NCBI GenBank assembly: GCA_023485185.1
Contig: JAMCZP010000292.1
Coordinates: 1-50,406 of the forward strand
Source of the DNA: Gammaproteobacteria bacterium
Lineage (GTDB): Bacteria; Pseudomonadota; Gammaproteobacteria; Pseudomonadales; Halomonadaceae
DNA: 50,406 nt
Reading direction: 5' to 3'
Shown here: positions 37,250 to 45,355 of the stretch, in pieces
How the letters are laid out: the number at the start of each line of letters is the position of its first letter
Numbering within the stretch: the stretch's first letter is position 1
The notes under the pieces: generated by a model
What the model saw: the letters and a program-made list of their open reading frames with translations, nothing else
What the model was told of the DNA's origin: nothing
Databases searched by the model: none
Made by a program: the position numbers and the translations under genes

Positions 37250-37286
37250 CGCATAAAGAAAGGGTGCGGTGTGGGGCCGCACCCTT
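37250..37286 (-). terminator. Terminator after ccoNOQP
   Basis: A perfect 10-bp stem (37260-37269 with 37277-37286) encloses a 7-base loop. On the minus strand it runs into TTTCTTTAT. It lies 66 bp past the ccoP stop and just before ccoG, so some read-through to the accessory genes is possible. Confidence 0.7.
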
Positions 37287-37352
37287 GCTTAACGCTTATA
37301 GCTTGCTGTGTTTTTTGCTAACTAACAGAGCTTACTAATTAGGCAACGCCTC

Positions 37353-38282
37353 TCAGTCTGCAAACCGCAGGCTGTACACATAGGCGGCCACTAGGTGTAC
37401 ACGCTCTTCGCCGATATACGCCGCTTGCGCAGGCATGTGGCCATTGCGGCCGTTACGCAGGGTCTGACGAATTGAGTCATCGACACCTTGTCCTGGCGCC
37501 AGATAGAGCCAAATGTCGTTGGTCAGGTTAGGCGCGCCAAGAGCCGTGTTGCCCGTCCCACTTGGGCCGTGACAGGCAGCACACACGGCCATAAAAGTGC
37601 TTTCGCCCTGTTCGGCACGCGCTTCGTCATGTTCAAGTTCAGACAGTGACAACACGTACTGAGTGAGATTTTCAATATTGTTCGCACCCAACTGCTGCCA
37701 AGAAGGCATCAGGCCATTACGGCCATTATTTAGAGAGGTAAGAATGTTTTCTGGTTCACCGCCATATAGCCAATCGTTGTCGGTCAAGTTGGGGAAACCG
37801 TAGCCGCCCTGGGCATTCGAGCCGTGACATACCGCGCAGTTGTTTTGATAAATACGCTCGGCTACCAGCATCGCCTCTGGGTCTTCTGCAAGCTCAGGAA
37901 TAGGCACTTCCTGGTAGCGGGCAAAAATCGGTGTAAAACGCTCTTGGGCATCGGCGACTTCTTCTTCCCATTGGCCTTCTTGGGTCCAGCCAAGCACTCC
38001 CGCGTAGTTACCTAGGCCTGGGTAAAGGACGAGATAGCCTAGGGCAAACACTACCGTCAAGATGAATAACTGAAACCACCACCGAGGTAGCGGATTGTCA
38101 TACTCTTCGATGCCGTCTGCAGCATGGCCTGTTGTTTCTACGTTACCTTCAGCGTCAGGTATTTTATCAGTACGGCGGTTAGCAAGAAGTATCCAAACGC
38201 TCAGCGCGATTGTACCTAGCGTGATGATGATGATCCAGGCGCTCCAGAAGCCTGATAGGGAGTCACCCCATAAATTATTCAT
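37353..38282 (-). CDS. ccoP: cbb3-type cytochrome c oxidase subunit III (diheme) CcoP
   Basis: CcoP carries two c-type hemes that pass electrons to the oxidase. The 309-residue protein has two N-terminal membrane helices (about 12-34 and 68-90) and two heme-binding motifs, CAVCH (149-153) and CAACH (234-238). Each is followed by a Met ligand segment (GLMPSW and GHMPAQ). The conserved DNPLPRWW stretch precedes the second helix. It overlaps ccoQ by 4 bp and ends the structural operon. Confidence 0.95.
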   Translation of the reverse strand: MNNLWGDSLSGFWSAWIIIITLGTIALSVWILLANRRTDKIPDAEGNVETTGHAADGIEEYDNPLPRWWFQLFILTVVFALGYLVLYPGLGNYAGVLGWTQEGQWEEEVADAQERFTPIFARYQEVPIPELAEDPEAMLVAERIYQNNCAVCHGSNAQGGYGFPNLTDNDWLYGGEPENILTSLNNGRNGLMPSWQQLGANNIENLTQYVLSLSELEHDEARAEQGESTFMAVCAACHGPSGTGNTALGAPNLTNDIWLYLAPGQGVDDSIRQTLRNGRNGHMPAQAAYIGEERVHLVAAYVYSLRFAD

Positions 38283-38503
38283 AACTTCTTATCTCCCCTG
38301 TCTTTGCGGGAATCCGCTTCGCTGTCGCTTTCAAGCGAAGCGTGCTTGTCACTGGTCGGTTGCTCATCATCATCGGCAAAGGGCAGGTTAGCCGCTTCTT
38401 CGAAGTCTGCCTTGCGTCGCTTAGAGTAAGCCCATAGGGCAATACCGATCATGGCGATAATCAAGAACAGCGTGATGAGACCGCGAAAAGTTCCCGTATC
38501 CAT
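38279..38503 (-). CDS. ccoQ: cbb3-type cytochrome oxidase subunit CcoQ
   Basis: CcoQ is a small membrane subunit that stabilises the cbb3 complex. The 74-residue protein has one helix (about 7-27) followed by YSKRRKADFEEAANLPFADDD, the usual CcoQ segment. The tail is rich in Asp, Glu and Lys. It lies between ccoO (3 bp gap) and ccoP (4-bp overlap). Confidence 0.9.
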   Translation of the reverse strand: MDTGTFRGLITLFLIIAMIGIALWAYSKRRKADFEEAANLPFADDDEQPTSDKHASLESDSEADSRKDRGDKKL

Positions 38504-38506
38504 AAC

Positions 38507-39115
38507 TTAACGAGTGCCCTCGAAGACGGTACCGAGCTGCTGCAGATAGGCGACCAAGGCGGTGATTTCCTGGGTGCCGCGTACATCTGCAGTGGCGCTG
38601 GCGATATCTTCATCGGTGTATGGCACGCCTAGTTGGCGCAGCGCACGCATTTTTCTGGGTGTGGCATTACCATCGAGGGTATTGTCAAACAGCCACGGAT
38701 AAGCTGGCATGATCGACTCGGGCACTACATCACGAGGGTTGTACATGTGAGCGCGGTGCCAGTCATCGCTGTAGCGGCCGCCTACGCGGGCCAAATCAGG
38801 CCCGGTACGCTTAGAGCCCCATAAGAAATTGTGCTCATAGACCTGCTCGCCAGCCACATTGTAGTGGCCGTAGCGCTCGGTTTCAGCGCGGAACGGGCGG
38901 ATCATCTGCGAGTGACAGCCAACGCAGCCTTCACGGCGATAGATGTCACGCCCTTCTAACTCCAGCGCGGTGAGAGGGCGCAAGCCTTCAACAGGCTCGG
39001 TGGTGTCCTTTTGGAAGAACAGCGGAACGACCTCAGCCAAGCCGCCGAAACTGATCGCAACCAGGATCAATACGGCGAGTAGGCCAACGTTCTTTTCGAC
39101 AATCTCGTGTTTCAT
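38507..39115 (-). CDS. ccoO: cbb3-type cytochrome c oxidase subunit II CcoO
   Basis: CcoO carries one heme c. The ATG at 39113-39115 gives 202 residues starting MKHEIVEKN, the usual CcoO start, with GAAG about nine bases upstream. An in-frame TTG three codons earlier is less likely. One membrane helix (about 10-33) is followed by the heme motif CVGCH (64-68) with the family's [16 protein letters not shown]. The [13 protein letters not shown] and [12 protein letters not shown] segments (the latter with the Met ligand) follow. Confidence 0.96.
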   Translation of the reverse strand: MKHEIVEKNVGLLAVLILVAISFGGLAEVVPLFFQKDTTEPVEGLRPLTALELEGRDIYRREGCVGCHSQMIRPFRAETERYGHYNVAGEQVYEHNFLWGSKRTGPDLARVGGRYSDDWHRAHMYNPRDVVPESIMPAYPWLFDNTLDGNATPRKMRALRQLGVPYTDEDIASATADVRGTQEITALVAYLQQLGTVFEGTR

Positions 39116-39133
39116 TGGTCTCAACTTCCCCGT

Positions 39134-40558
39134 TTAAGCAGCTTGTGGCGCTGGATGGCTGATGGCCTCACGACGCTTGACGGTCATGTAAACGTTGTAC
39201 GCCATGATCAGCATGCCGGTAACCCAGAAGAGACCGCCAATCAAGCGCACAAAGTAGCCTGGTGCACTGGCTTCAACAGACTCAACGAAGGTGTACATCA
39301 AGGTGCCGTCCGGGTTGATTGCACGCCACATCAAGCCTTGAAGAATGCCGTTAACCCACATGGAGGCGATGTACAGCACCGTACCAATCGTGGCTAGCCA
39401 GAAATGCACGGCAATCAGATTGACGGAGTGCATTTCAGTGCGGCCAAACACGCGTGGGATCAGGTGATACATCGAGCCGATGGTGATCATCGCTACCCAA
39501 CCGAGGGCGCCGGAGTGAACGTGACCAATGGTCCAGTCAGTGTAGTGCGACAGCGCGTTGACGGTTTTAATCGCCATCATCGGGCCTTCAAAAGTAGACA
39601 TACCATAGAACGACAGGGCAACGACCAAGAAGCGCAGCGTGGGATCCGTGCGCAGCTTATGCCAGGCGCCAGATAGGGTCATCATGCCGTTGATCATACC
39701 GCCCCAGGAGGGTGCCAACAGGATAATCGACATGATCATGCCTAGCGACTGTGCCCAGTTTGGCAGCGCTGTGTAGTGCAGGTGGTGCGGGCCAGCCCAC
39801 ATGTAGATCATGATCAGGGCCCAGAAGTGCACGATCGACAAACGATAAGAGTAAATGGGCCGCTCAGCCTGCTTGGGTACGAAGTAGTACATCATTCCTA
39901 AGAAACCAGCTGTCAGGAAGAAACCTACCGCGTTATGGCCGTACCACCACTGCACCATAGCATCCACCGCACCGGCATAGATCGAGATGGAGTACATGCC
40001 TGTTACAGGGATCGCTGCGTTATTGACGATATGCAGCACAGCAACGGTCAGAATGAACGCTGCAAAGAACCAGTTCGCCACGTAAATATGCGACGTGGTG
40101 CGCTTTTTAATCGTCATCAAGAACACGATGGCATAGCTGATCCACACAACCGCGATCAAAATATTGATCGGCCACTCAAGCTCCGCGTACTCCTTGGTCG
40201 TGGTATAGCCCATGGGGAGCGACACAACGGCGGAAATAATCACCGCTTGCCAGCCCCAGAACGTAAAGGCAGCTAATTTGTCAGAGAAAAGTCTCGTCTG
40301 ACAGGTGCGCTGCACAACGTAATAGGAGGTGGCGAAGAGAGCCGATCCGCCAAAGGCGAAAATAACGGCGTTAGTGTGCAACGGACGCAGGCGCCCGAAG
40401 CTAGTCCAAGGTAGGCCAAGGTTCAGTTGCGGCCAGACCAGTTGCGAGGCGAGGATGACACCGACTGTCATTCCCACAATGCCCCACACAACGGTCATAA
40501 TCGCGAACTGCCGAACTACCTTGTAGTTGTAGGTCGGGTGTTCCAATGCTGTGCTCAT
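39134..40558 (-). CDS. ccoN: cbb3-type cytochrome c oxidase subunit I CcoN
   Basis: CcoN is the catalytic heme-copper subunit that reduces oxygen with high affinity and pumps protons. The 474-residue protein has about 12 membrane helices. Metal ligands are in place: His61 and His348 (low-spin heme b), His346 (heme b3), His208, His258 and His259 (CuB). Tyr252 takes the place of the cross-linked tyrosine. All are one above the Pseudomonas stutzeri numbers, so no indels intervene. It opens the ccoNOQP operon. A candidate Anr box is centred about 76 bp upstream of the start. The next gene upstream is divergent. Confidence 0.97.
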   Translation of the reverse strand: MSTALEHPTYNYKVVRQFAIMTVVWGIVGMTVGVILASQLVWPQLNLGLPWTSFGRLRPLHTNAVIFAFGGSALFATSYYVVQRTCQTRLFSDKLAAFTFWGWQAVIISAVVSLPMGYTTTKEYAELEWPINILIAVVWISYAIVFLMTIKKRTTSHIYVANWFFAAFILTVAVLHIVNNAAIPVTGMYSISIYAGAVDAMVQWWYGHNAVGFFLTAGFLGMMYYFVPKQAERPIYSYRLSIVHFWALIMIYMWAGPHHLHYTALPNWAQSLGMIMSIILLAPSWGGMINGMMTLSGAWHKLRTDPTLRFLVVALSFYGMSTFEGPMMAIKTVNALSHYTDWTIGHVHSGALGWVAMITIGSMYHLIPRVFGRTEMHSVNLIAVHFWLATIGTVLYIASMWVNGILQGLMWRAINPDGTLMYTFVESVEASAPGYFVRLIGGLFWVTGMLIMAYNVYMTVKRREAISHPAPQAA

Positions 40559-40627
40559 GTCATGTTCCCATCGAACGCGGTTAGGGGGTAACCCGTGGCA
40601 TTTTGCACGGGTGCGACCACCCGCTTG

Positions 40628-40641
40628 ATGATGCAGGTCAA
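40628..40641 (-). promoter_or_regulatory. Candidate Anr/Fnr box upstream of ccoNOQP
   Basis: On the minus strand the site reads TTGACCTGCATCAT, matching 8 of the 10 defined bases of TTGAT-N4-ATCAA. It lies 70-83 bp upstream of the ccoN ATG, a distance that allows a class II position near -41.5 with a short leader. The regulator Anr is encoded at the other end of the same cluster. Confidence 0.5.
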
Positions 40642-40722
40642 GATCCGACCAGGATTCTAGCGCAGCCGAGGCTTAAGCTGAACATGCCAATTGGCTAAAC
40701 ATTGAATTAACAGGAGTAGTGC

Positions 40723-41490
40723 GTGTCCTATTACGCTTCATCTGGCTTCGTTGAGGTGCGTCCAGAGGCTTTAAAGGATGGCCTCAGAAGTCAGGTAAAT
40801 GGGTGTTTTTTGGTGCAGGGCATGGGGCCGCTGGCGGTACAGGGAGAGCCGACGCTAGGTCGCCTGTTATTTGCGCATGGGGCAGGGGCCGGGCATCACT
40901 CGCCGTTTATGCGTCAATTTGTCACTTCTCTGGTTGAGCAGGGAATTCAGGTGCTGTGTATCGATTTTCCTTATATGCAGCAGATGCAAGAAACCGGCAA
41001 GCGTCGACCACCGCCACCCATTGCCAAAACGGTCAAGCAGTTTGCTGAGTGGTATGATCTACTGAATGATCTTTTTATTGAGCCGTTATGGGTGGGTGGA
41101 AAGTCGATGGGTGGCCGTGTTGCAACGCTGCTGGCCAGTCAGCCTTCATATGCAGCGGTTGTGCCCGGCGTAATCGTTGCTGGCTATCCGTTTCATCCTA
41201 CTAAGGCGCCGCATAAACGTCGTCTTGAGCACTGGCCTGACATTGAGTGCCCGCTGCTGGTTTTACAAGGCGAGCGAGACCCCTTCGGTACCCGAAACGA
41301 GATTGAAAGCTATGAGCTTCCCCCGAATGCACAGCTTGCATGGCTAAGAGATGGCGATCACGACTTTAAGCCGCGACGCCTTTCTGGACTAAATCAAACG
41401 GTTTTGATTGACGAAGCTACCCAGATTGCGGCATCCTTCGTCCGCGCTCAAACGCAGGACGCAGGTAAAAAAGACTTAGGTCTTGGATGA
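40723..41490 (+). CDS. Alpha/beta hydrolase, KANL3/Tex30-like
   Basis: The 255-residue protein has the alpha/beta-hydrolase fold. FAHGAGAGHHSPF forms the oxyanion-side loop, and the nucleophile elbow is GKSMGG (Ser at about residue 128). An acid sits in GERDPFG and a His in RDGDHDFKP. The family (KANL3/Tex30-like, DUF-type hydrolases) has no established substrate in bacteria. The start is a GTG at 40723, backed by AGGAG at 40712-40716. It is divergent from ccoN and stands alone before the tRNA array. Confidence 0.85.
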   Translation: MSYYASSGFVEVRPEALKDGLRSQVNGCFLVQGMGPLAVQGEPTLGRLLFAHGAGAGHHSPFMRQFVTSLVEQGIQVLCIDFPYMQQMQETGKRRPPPPIAKTVKQFAEWYDLLNDLFIEPLWVGGKSMGGRVATLLASQPSYAAVVPGVIVAGYPFHPTKAPHKRRLEHWPDIECPLLVLQGERDPFGTRNEIESYELPPNAQLAWLRDGDHDFKPRRLSGLNQTVLIDEATQIAASFVRAQTQDAGKKDLGLG

Positions 41491-41533
41491 AGGCAACACG
41501 CTGGTTTAAATCACACTTTTTAAACCAACTAGG

Positions 41534-41561
41534 TTGACATCTCGCAAGCCTTCTGTAGAAT
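41534..41561 (+). promoter_or_regulatory. Strong promoter of the tRNA array
   Basis: A perfect -35 TTGACA (41534-41539) and the near-perfect -10 TAGAAT (41556-41561) are 16 bp apart. The start region is followed by a GC-rich discriminator (GCAGCGCC), typical of stringently controlled stable-RNA promoters. It lies 20 bp before the first tRNA. Confidence 0.8.
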
Positions 41562-41580
41562 GCAGCGCCACGTGACCAGC

Positions 41581-41656
41581 GGGTGGTTAGCTCAGTTGGG
41601 AGAGCACCAGCCTTACAAGCTGGGGGTCACTGGTTCGAACCCAGTACCACCCACCA
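41581..41656 (+). tRNA. tRNA-Val(UAC), copy 1
   Basis: The 76-nt cloverleaf includes an encoded CCA end. The acceptor stem is GGGTGGT paired with ACCACCC, the D-arm is AGCTCAGTTGGGAGAGCA, and the anticodon stem is CCAGC/GCTGG with loop CTTACAA (anticodon TAC). The T-arm contains GGTTCGAACC. It is identical to copy 2 at 42045-42120. Confidence 0.97.
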
Positions 41657-41727
41657 TCTGATTATGTTTGATAAGATGGTTTGGAATCGTGTAGTAAAAA
41701 GTATGATGAAGTTTTGATGTGCATAAC

Positions 41728-41804
41728 GGACCGGTAGTTCAGTCGGTTAGAATGCCGGCCTGTCACGCCGGAGGTCGCGAGTTCGAGTCTCGTCCGGTCC
41801 GCCA
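41728..41804 (+). tRNA. tRNA-Asp(GUC), copy 1
   Basis: The 77-nt gene includes an encoded CCA end. The anticodon loop CTGTCAC carries GTC between the CCGGC/GCCGG stems. The acceptor stem GGACCGG pairs with CCGGTCC, and the T-arm contains AGTTCGAGTCT. All three Asp copies in the array are identical. Confidence 0.97.
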
Positions 41805-41830
41805 ACATCAAACCATTATCTGCTTTAACT

Positions 41831-41883
41831 GTTGCTTGAAAACCGTTGTTTGAAAATCGCAGTTTGAAAGCGGTTGTATAAAA
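41831..41883. repeat. Degenerate tandem short repeats in the tRNA spacer
   Basis: Three to four copies of a 12-16 bp unit based on GTTGnTTGAAAAnCG follow one another between tRNA-Asp copies 1 and 2. The copies differ by small substitutions and length changes. The AT-rich composition differs from the tRNA genes around it. Confidence 0.45.
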
Positions 41884-41900
41884 TTAGTCGTTATCTATTC

Positions 41901-41977
41901 GGACCGGTAGTTCAGTCGGTTAGAATGCCGGCCTGTCACGCCGGAGGTCGCGAGTTCGAGTCTCGTCCGGTCCGCCA
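41901..41977 (+). tRNA. tRNA-Asp(GUC), copy 2
   Basis: This is a 77-nt gene with encoded CCA, identical to copies 1 and 3 (anticodon GTC). It lies 96 bp after copy 1. The spacer shows no processing motif beyond short AT-rich repeats. Confidence 0.97.
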
Positions 41978-42044
41978 CGATAACCGCTAAGCTAGCTTGG
42001 TAAGTTGGAATTGGTAAGTGCAATAAGTACTTACTAATTGGATT

Positions 42045-42120
42045 GGGTGGTTAGCTCAGTTGGGAGAGCACCAGCCTTACAAGCTGGGGGTCACTGGTTC
42101 GAACCCAGTACCACCCACCA
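42045..42120 (+). tRNA. tRNA-Val(UAC), copy 2
   Basis: This is a 76-nt gene with encoded CCA and anticodon TAC, identical to copy 1 at 41581-41656 although the spacers around the two copies are unrelated. Confidence 0.97.
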
Positions 42121-42216
42121 TCGCCTAACAGTTATAAGCGCCTCTGAACCGCTTAAAAATGTTAAGCACATGATGGTTGTATGGAAATGCTTTGTTATTG
42201 AAAAGCGCCTTAATGC

Positions 42217-42293
42217 GGACCGGTAGTTCAGTCGGTTAGAATGCCGGCCTGTCACGCCGGAGGTCGCGAGTTCGAGTCTCGTCCGGTCCGCCA
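42217..42293 (+). tRNA. tRNA-Asp(GUC), copy 3
   Basis: This is a 77-nt gene with encoded CCA, identical to the other two Asp copies. It is the last tRNA gene of the array; the bidirectional terminator follows about 100 bp later. Confidence 0.97.
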
Positions 42294-42393
42294 TTTAAGT
42301 CACGCATTTTTTATAAGCAGTATTGTTGTTATAAGTTGTTATAAAAAGTACCGCTGTTATAAAAAATACATCGGCATTAGCCGAACATATTCC

Positions 42394-42427
42394 AAAAAAG
42401 CCCGGATCATTGATCCGGGCTTTTTTA
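42394..42427. terminator. Bidirectional terminator between the tRNA array and glcG
   Basis: AAAAAA (42394-42399) precedes a perfect 9-bp stem GCCCGGATC (42400-42408 with 42412-42420) with a 3-base loop, followed by TTTTTTATT. Both strands have a U-tract, so it serves the tRNA array on the plus strand and glcDEFG on the minus strand. Confidence 0.9.
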
Positions 42428-42458
42428 TTGCGTGCAGCCGCTAAGCTGCACGCTAACA

Positions 42459-42860
42459 TTAAGCGATAGCGCTAACGCCTGCTTTAGCAATCTGCACGTC
42501 CTGATCGGGTTTTACACCGGAAATGCCGACGGCACCCACGACATGGCCATCAACAGTGATCGGTACGCCGCCTGACAGCAGGCCTTGCAGCGGTGCAGAA
42601 ATAAATGCCGTACGCCCGCCGTTAATCATCTCTTCAAACACCTGGGTCTCTTTACGGCCCAGCGCGGCGCTGCGCGCTTTTTGGGTAGCCACTTCAGCAC
42701 TGAAAGGGGCTGCACCGTCTAAACGGCGCAGCGCCAATAGATGACCACCATCGTCGGTAACCGCAATAGTGACTGGCCAGCCGTTGCTGTCGGCTTCCTT
42801 TTGCGCTGCGTCGAGTACATTAATCACATCAGATTGTGCGAGGATGCTTTTTGTTTGCAT
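42459..42860 (-). CDS. glcG: GlcG/HbpS-family protein
   Basis: The 133-residue protein is a full-length GlcG/HbpS-domain protein with VTIAVTDDGGHLLALRRLDGA, KARSAALGRK and VPITVDGHVVGAVGISG as family landmarks. Related proteins bind heme (HbpS), but the role of GlcG in glycolate use is not known. It is the last gene of the glcDEFG unit, 80 bp after glcF, and a terminator follows. A second GlcG-like protein is encoded at 48845-49306; the two differ clearly in sequence. Confidence 0.85.
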   Translation of the reverse strand: MQTKSILAQSDVINVLDAAQKEADSNGWPVTIAVTDDGGHLLALRRLDGAAPFSAEVATQKARSAALGRKETQVFEEMINGGRTAFISAPLQGLLSGGVPITVDGHVVGAVGISGVKPDQDVQIAKAGVSAIA

Positions 42861-42940
42861 GCTTGAGTCCTTTTTAGGGTGGGAGCAAAAATCGCTGCAT
42901 TACCAACGGGCAGTGCAGCGAAGGGGTTAAAAATTAAAGG

Positions 42941-44173
42941 CTAGGTGAGGGCCGCATCGACAATTTCTACCCAGTGACGTACCGGCGTGCGATTGGCACC
43001 GGCTAAGTGCGTCTGACAGCCGATATTAGCGGTTACGATGACTTCTGGATTACCTGCTTCCAGCGCATTTAGCTTGTTGTCGCGCAGTTGAGTGGCAAGC
43101 TCTGGCTGGGTGACAGAGTAGGTGCCTGCCGAGCCACAGCAGAGATGTGCATCCTTTACTGGCGTTAGCGCAAAACCGAGTTTACTCAGTACCCCTTCAA
43201 CGGCACCGTTAAGTTTTTGAGCGTGCTGCAGTGTACATGGGCAGTGGAAGGCCAATCGTTTTGAAGCGTTTACGCTTAGCGTCTCTAGTGGCTCTGCACG
43301 CAAAATTTCGACGATGTCTTTGGCTAAGGTACTCACCTTCTGCGCTTTAACGGCGTAGTCGGGGTCATCTTTGAGCATGTAGCCATAATCTTTAATAAAC
43401 GCACCGCAGCCGCTAGCCGTTTGTACAATAGCTTCAGCACCTTGCTCGATATGCGGCCACCAAGCGTCGATATTGGCCCGCATGCGGGTACGGCCTTCGT
43501 CCTGAGCATTCAGGTGAAAATCAATCGCGCCGCAACAGCCAGCTTCTGTTACAGGTGTTACGCTAATGCCGAGCCGATCCAGAATACGCGCAGTGGCGGC
43601 ATTGGTATTGGGCGATAGCCCGGGCTGCACACAGCCTTCCAGGATTAATACTTTCCGGGTGTGGCGATGTGTATCTGGACGAGCGCCAGCATCTACCGGG
43701 TTGGCGGGCATTTTACTGCGCAGCTTTCCAGGTACTAGCGGTTTAAAGGTTTGCCCCAGTTTTAACAGTGCCTTAAAACGCTTGGGATCGACCAGCATTT
43801 TTCGTAGTGCATAGCGCTGGGCGCGTTCAGCGGCAGGGCGGGGGACGCGGCGCTCAATTTCAGCACGGCCAATGTTTAGCAGCTTGTGGTACTCGACCCC
43901 TGAAGGGCAGGTGGTTTCACAATTGAGGCACGTTAGGCAGCGATCTAAATGCAGGCGAGTCTCATCGGTAACCTGATCGTCATCATCGCGACTCTCAAGC
44001 AGCTCCTTCATTAGATAGATACGTCCACGTGGGCCGTCGCGCTCATCGCCAAGTAGTTGGTAAGTCGGGCAGGTGGCGTTGCAAAAACCGCAGTGTACGC
44101 AGGTGCGTAAAATACGCTCTGCTTCCTGAATATGCGGTTTCAGACGATCGGCGTCGGTAAAGTGCGTCTGCAT
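42941..44173 (-). CDS. glcF: Glycolate oxidase iron-sulfur subunit GlcF
   Basis: GlcF links the flavin subunits of glycolate dehydrogenase to the membrane electron carrier. The 410-residue protein has two [4Fe-4S] motifs: Cys25, 28, 31, 35 (CVHCGFCNATCP) and Cys79, 82, 85, 89 (CLTCLNCETTCP). Two CCG-type cysteine-rich repeats follow (EAGCCGA and HLCCGSAG), each with a preceding single-Cys partner segment. The length equals the usual family size (E. coli 407). It begins 14 bp after glcE ends. Confidence 0.95.
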   Translation of the reverse strand: MQTHFTDADRLKPHIQEAERILRTCVHCGFCNATCPTYQLLGDERDGPRGRIYLMKELLESRDDDDQVTDETRLHLDRCLTCLNCETTCPSGVEYHKLLNIGRAEIERRVPRPAAERAQRYALRKMLVDPKRFKALLKLGQTFKPLVPGKLRSKMPANPVDAGARPDTHRHTRKVLILEGCVQPGLSPNTNAATARILDRLGISVTPVTEAGCCGAIDFHLNAQDEGRTRMRANIDAWWPHIEQGAEAIVQTASGCGAFIKDYGYMLKDDPDYAVKAQKVSTLAKDIVEILRAEPLETLSVNASKRLAFHCPCTLQHAQKLNGAVEGVLSKLGFALTPVKDAHLCCGSAGTYSVTQPELATQLRDNKLNALEAGNPEVIVTANIGCQTHLAGANRTPVRHWVEIVDAALT

Positions 44174-44187
44174 GTCAGCTCTCCTGA

Positions 44188-45288
44188 TTAAAACGCCGCA
44201 TAAAGACGACCGGGATTAAATATGTCATGGGTATCTAGCTCCGCCTTTAGATTGCGATGATATTTTTCCACCACCGCATTGAGCGGTGTGAAGGGCTCTA
44301 CGGCTCCTCCTTGAGCGTGCGGCGTGTAGCAGGTGGCATGGCCCCCTAGCGCAGCGCAGGCGGCGCGCAGCGTATCAGCATCCAGCGATGTTTTTACCCA
44401 GCGCTGACTGCCTGCCCAATCGTAAAAGATATCGCTTTCGGGTATATCCAACGCCAGTGGCACCGTATTGGGCGGCAACGATAGCCGCCACAGGGACTGA
44501 TCTTCGTTGAGCTGGAAAAAACCGTGAGTATGGTCGCGTAGCTCGCGCCAGAAATGGGCATCCAGCGGCTCACCGCCCAACACTTCTTGGGTGGCGCTGA
44601 CAGAACTTTTGCCGCCCTCTAAACGCAGAAATAGTTCGCCGTGATGCCATGCAGCTGCAGTGATTGGCAGCGGCTTGCGACCCAGTTCAGAAAGCTTTTT
44701 CAGTGCATCGCTAAGGCTGAGAGGTAGGCGTAAGCTGTGCGTGGCATTGGGAATAGGCAGCACTTTGAAGGAGATGTCGGTCAACACGCCGAGTGTGCCC
44801 TGAGCACCCGCCATTAAACGCGAGAGATCGTATCCGGCGACATTTTTCATCACTTCACCGCCAAAACGTAACAGCTTGCCCTCCTGGGTGATGATTCGTG
44901 TTCCCAGCACAAAGTCACGGGCTGCACCTGCCCAGGGTCGGCGTGGGCCAGAGAGTCCGGTTGCCACGGCGCCACCAATGGTGCTTGCATCACTAAATAT
45001 AGGCGGTTCAAACGCTAGCATCTGATGGTGCTCAGCAAGGGCCGCGTTGAGCGCGCTTAAGCGTGTACCCGCACGCACAGTGACTACAAGTTCAATGGGG
45101 TCGTAAGAGACTATTCCGCTATGGGCGGCTATGTTGAGCGTTTCACCCTCTACCGGTCGGCCATAAAACGCGCGCGAATCGCCTCCTACAATACGCAGCG
45201 GCGTACGCTCGGCATAGGCGCTACGCACCTGCTCGCATAGCTCGCCAGCGATATCCCGGTTTGTTGCGTTAATCGCTAATTCGGTCAT
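44188..45288 (-). CDS. glcE: Glycolate oxidase FAD-binding subunit GlcE
   Basis: GlcE is the second FAD-binding subunit of the glycolate dehydrogenase complex. The 366-residue protein has a PCMH-type FAD-binding domain (VVTVRAGTRLSALNAAL, then STIGGAVATGLSGPRRP) and a glcE-type C-terminal part ending KAELDTHDIFNPGRLY. It is a little longer than E. coli GlcE (350). It lies 67 bp after glcD and 14 bp before glcF. Confidence 0.93.
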   Translation of the reverse strand: MTELAINATNRDIAGELCEQVRSAYAERTPLRIVGGDSRAFYGRPVEGETLNIAAHSGIVSYDPIELVVTVRAGTRLSALNAALAEHHQMLAFEPPIFSDASTIGGAVATGLSGPRRPWAGAARDFVLGTRIITQEGKLLRFGGEVMKNVAGYDLSRLMAGAQGTLGVLTDISFKVLPIPNATHSLRLPLSLSDALKKLSELGRKPLPITAAAWHHGELFLRLEGGKSSVSATQEVLGGEPLDAHFWRELRDHTHGFFQLNEDQSLWRLSLPPNTVPLALDIPESDIFYDWAGSQRWVKTSLDADTLRAACAALGGHATCYTPHAQGGAVEPFTPLNAVVEKYHRNLKAELDTHDIFNPGRLYAAF

Positions 45289-45355
45289 GGTCTTTCCTAA
45301 TAATTATTGTTCCCAGTAATGGCGCAAGCGTAATCGGCCAAAACTAGGCGCCACA

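Noticed and set aside
42038..42444. Short frames running across the tRNA genes on both strands
   Set aside because: Their sequence is the tRNA genes themselves, so they are not coding.
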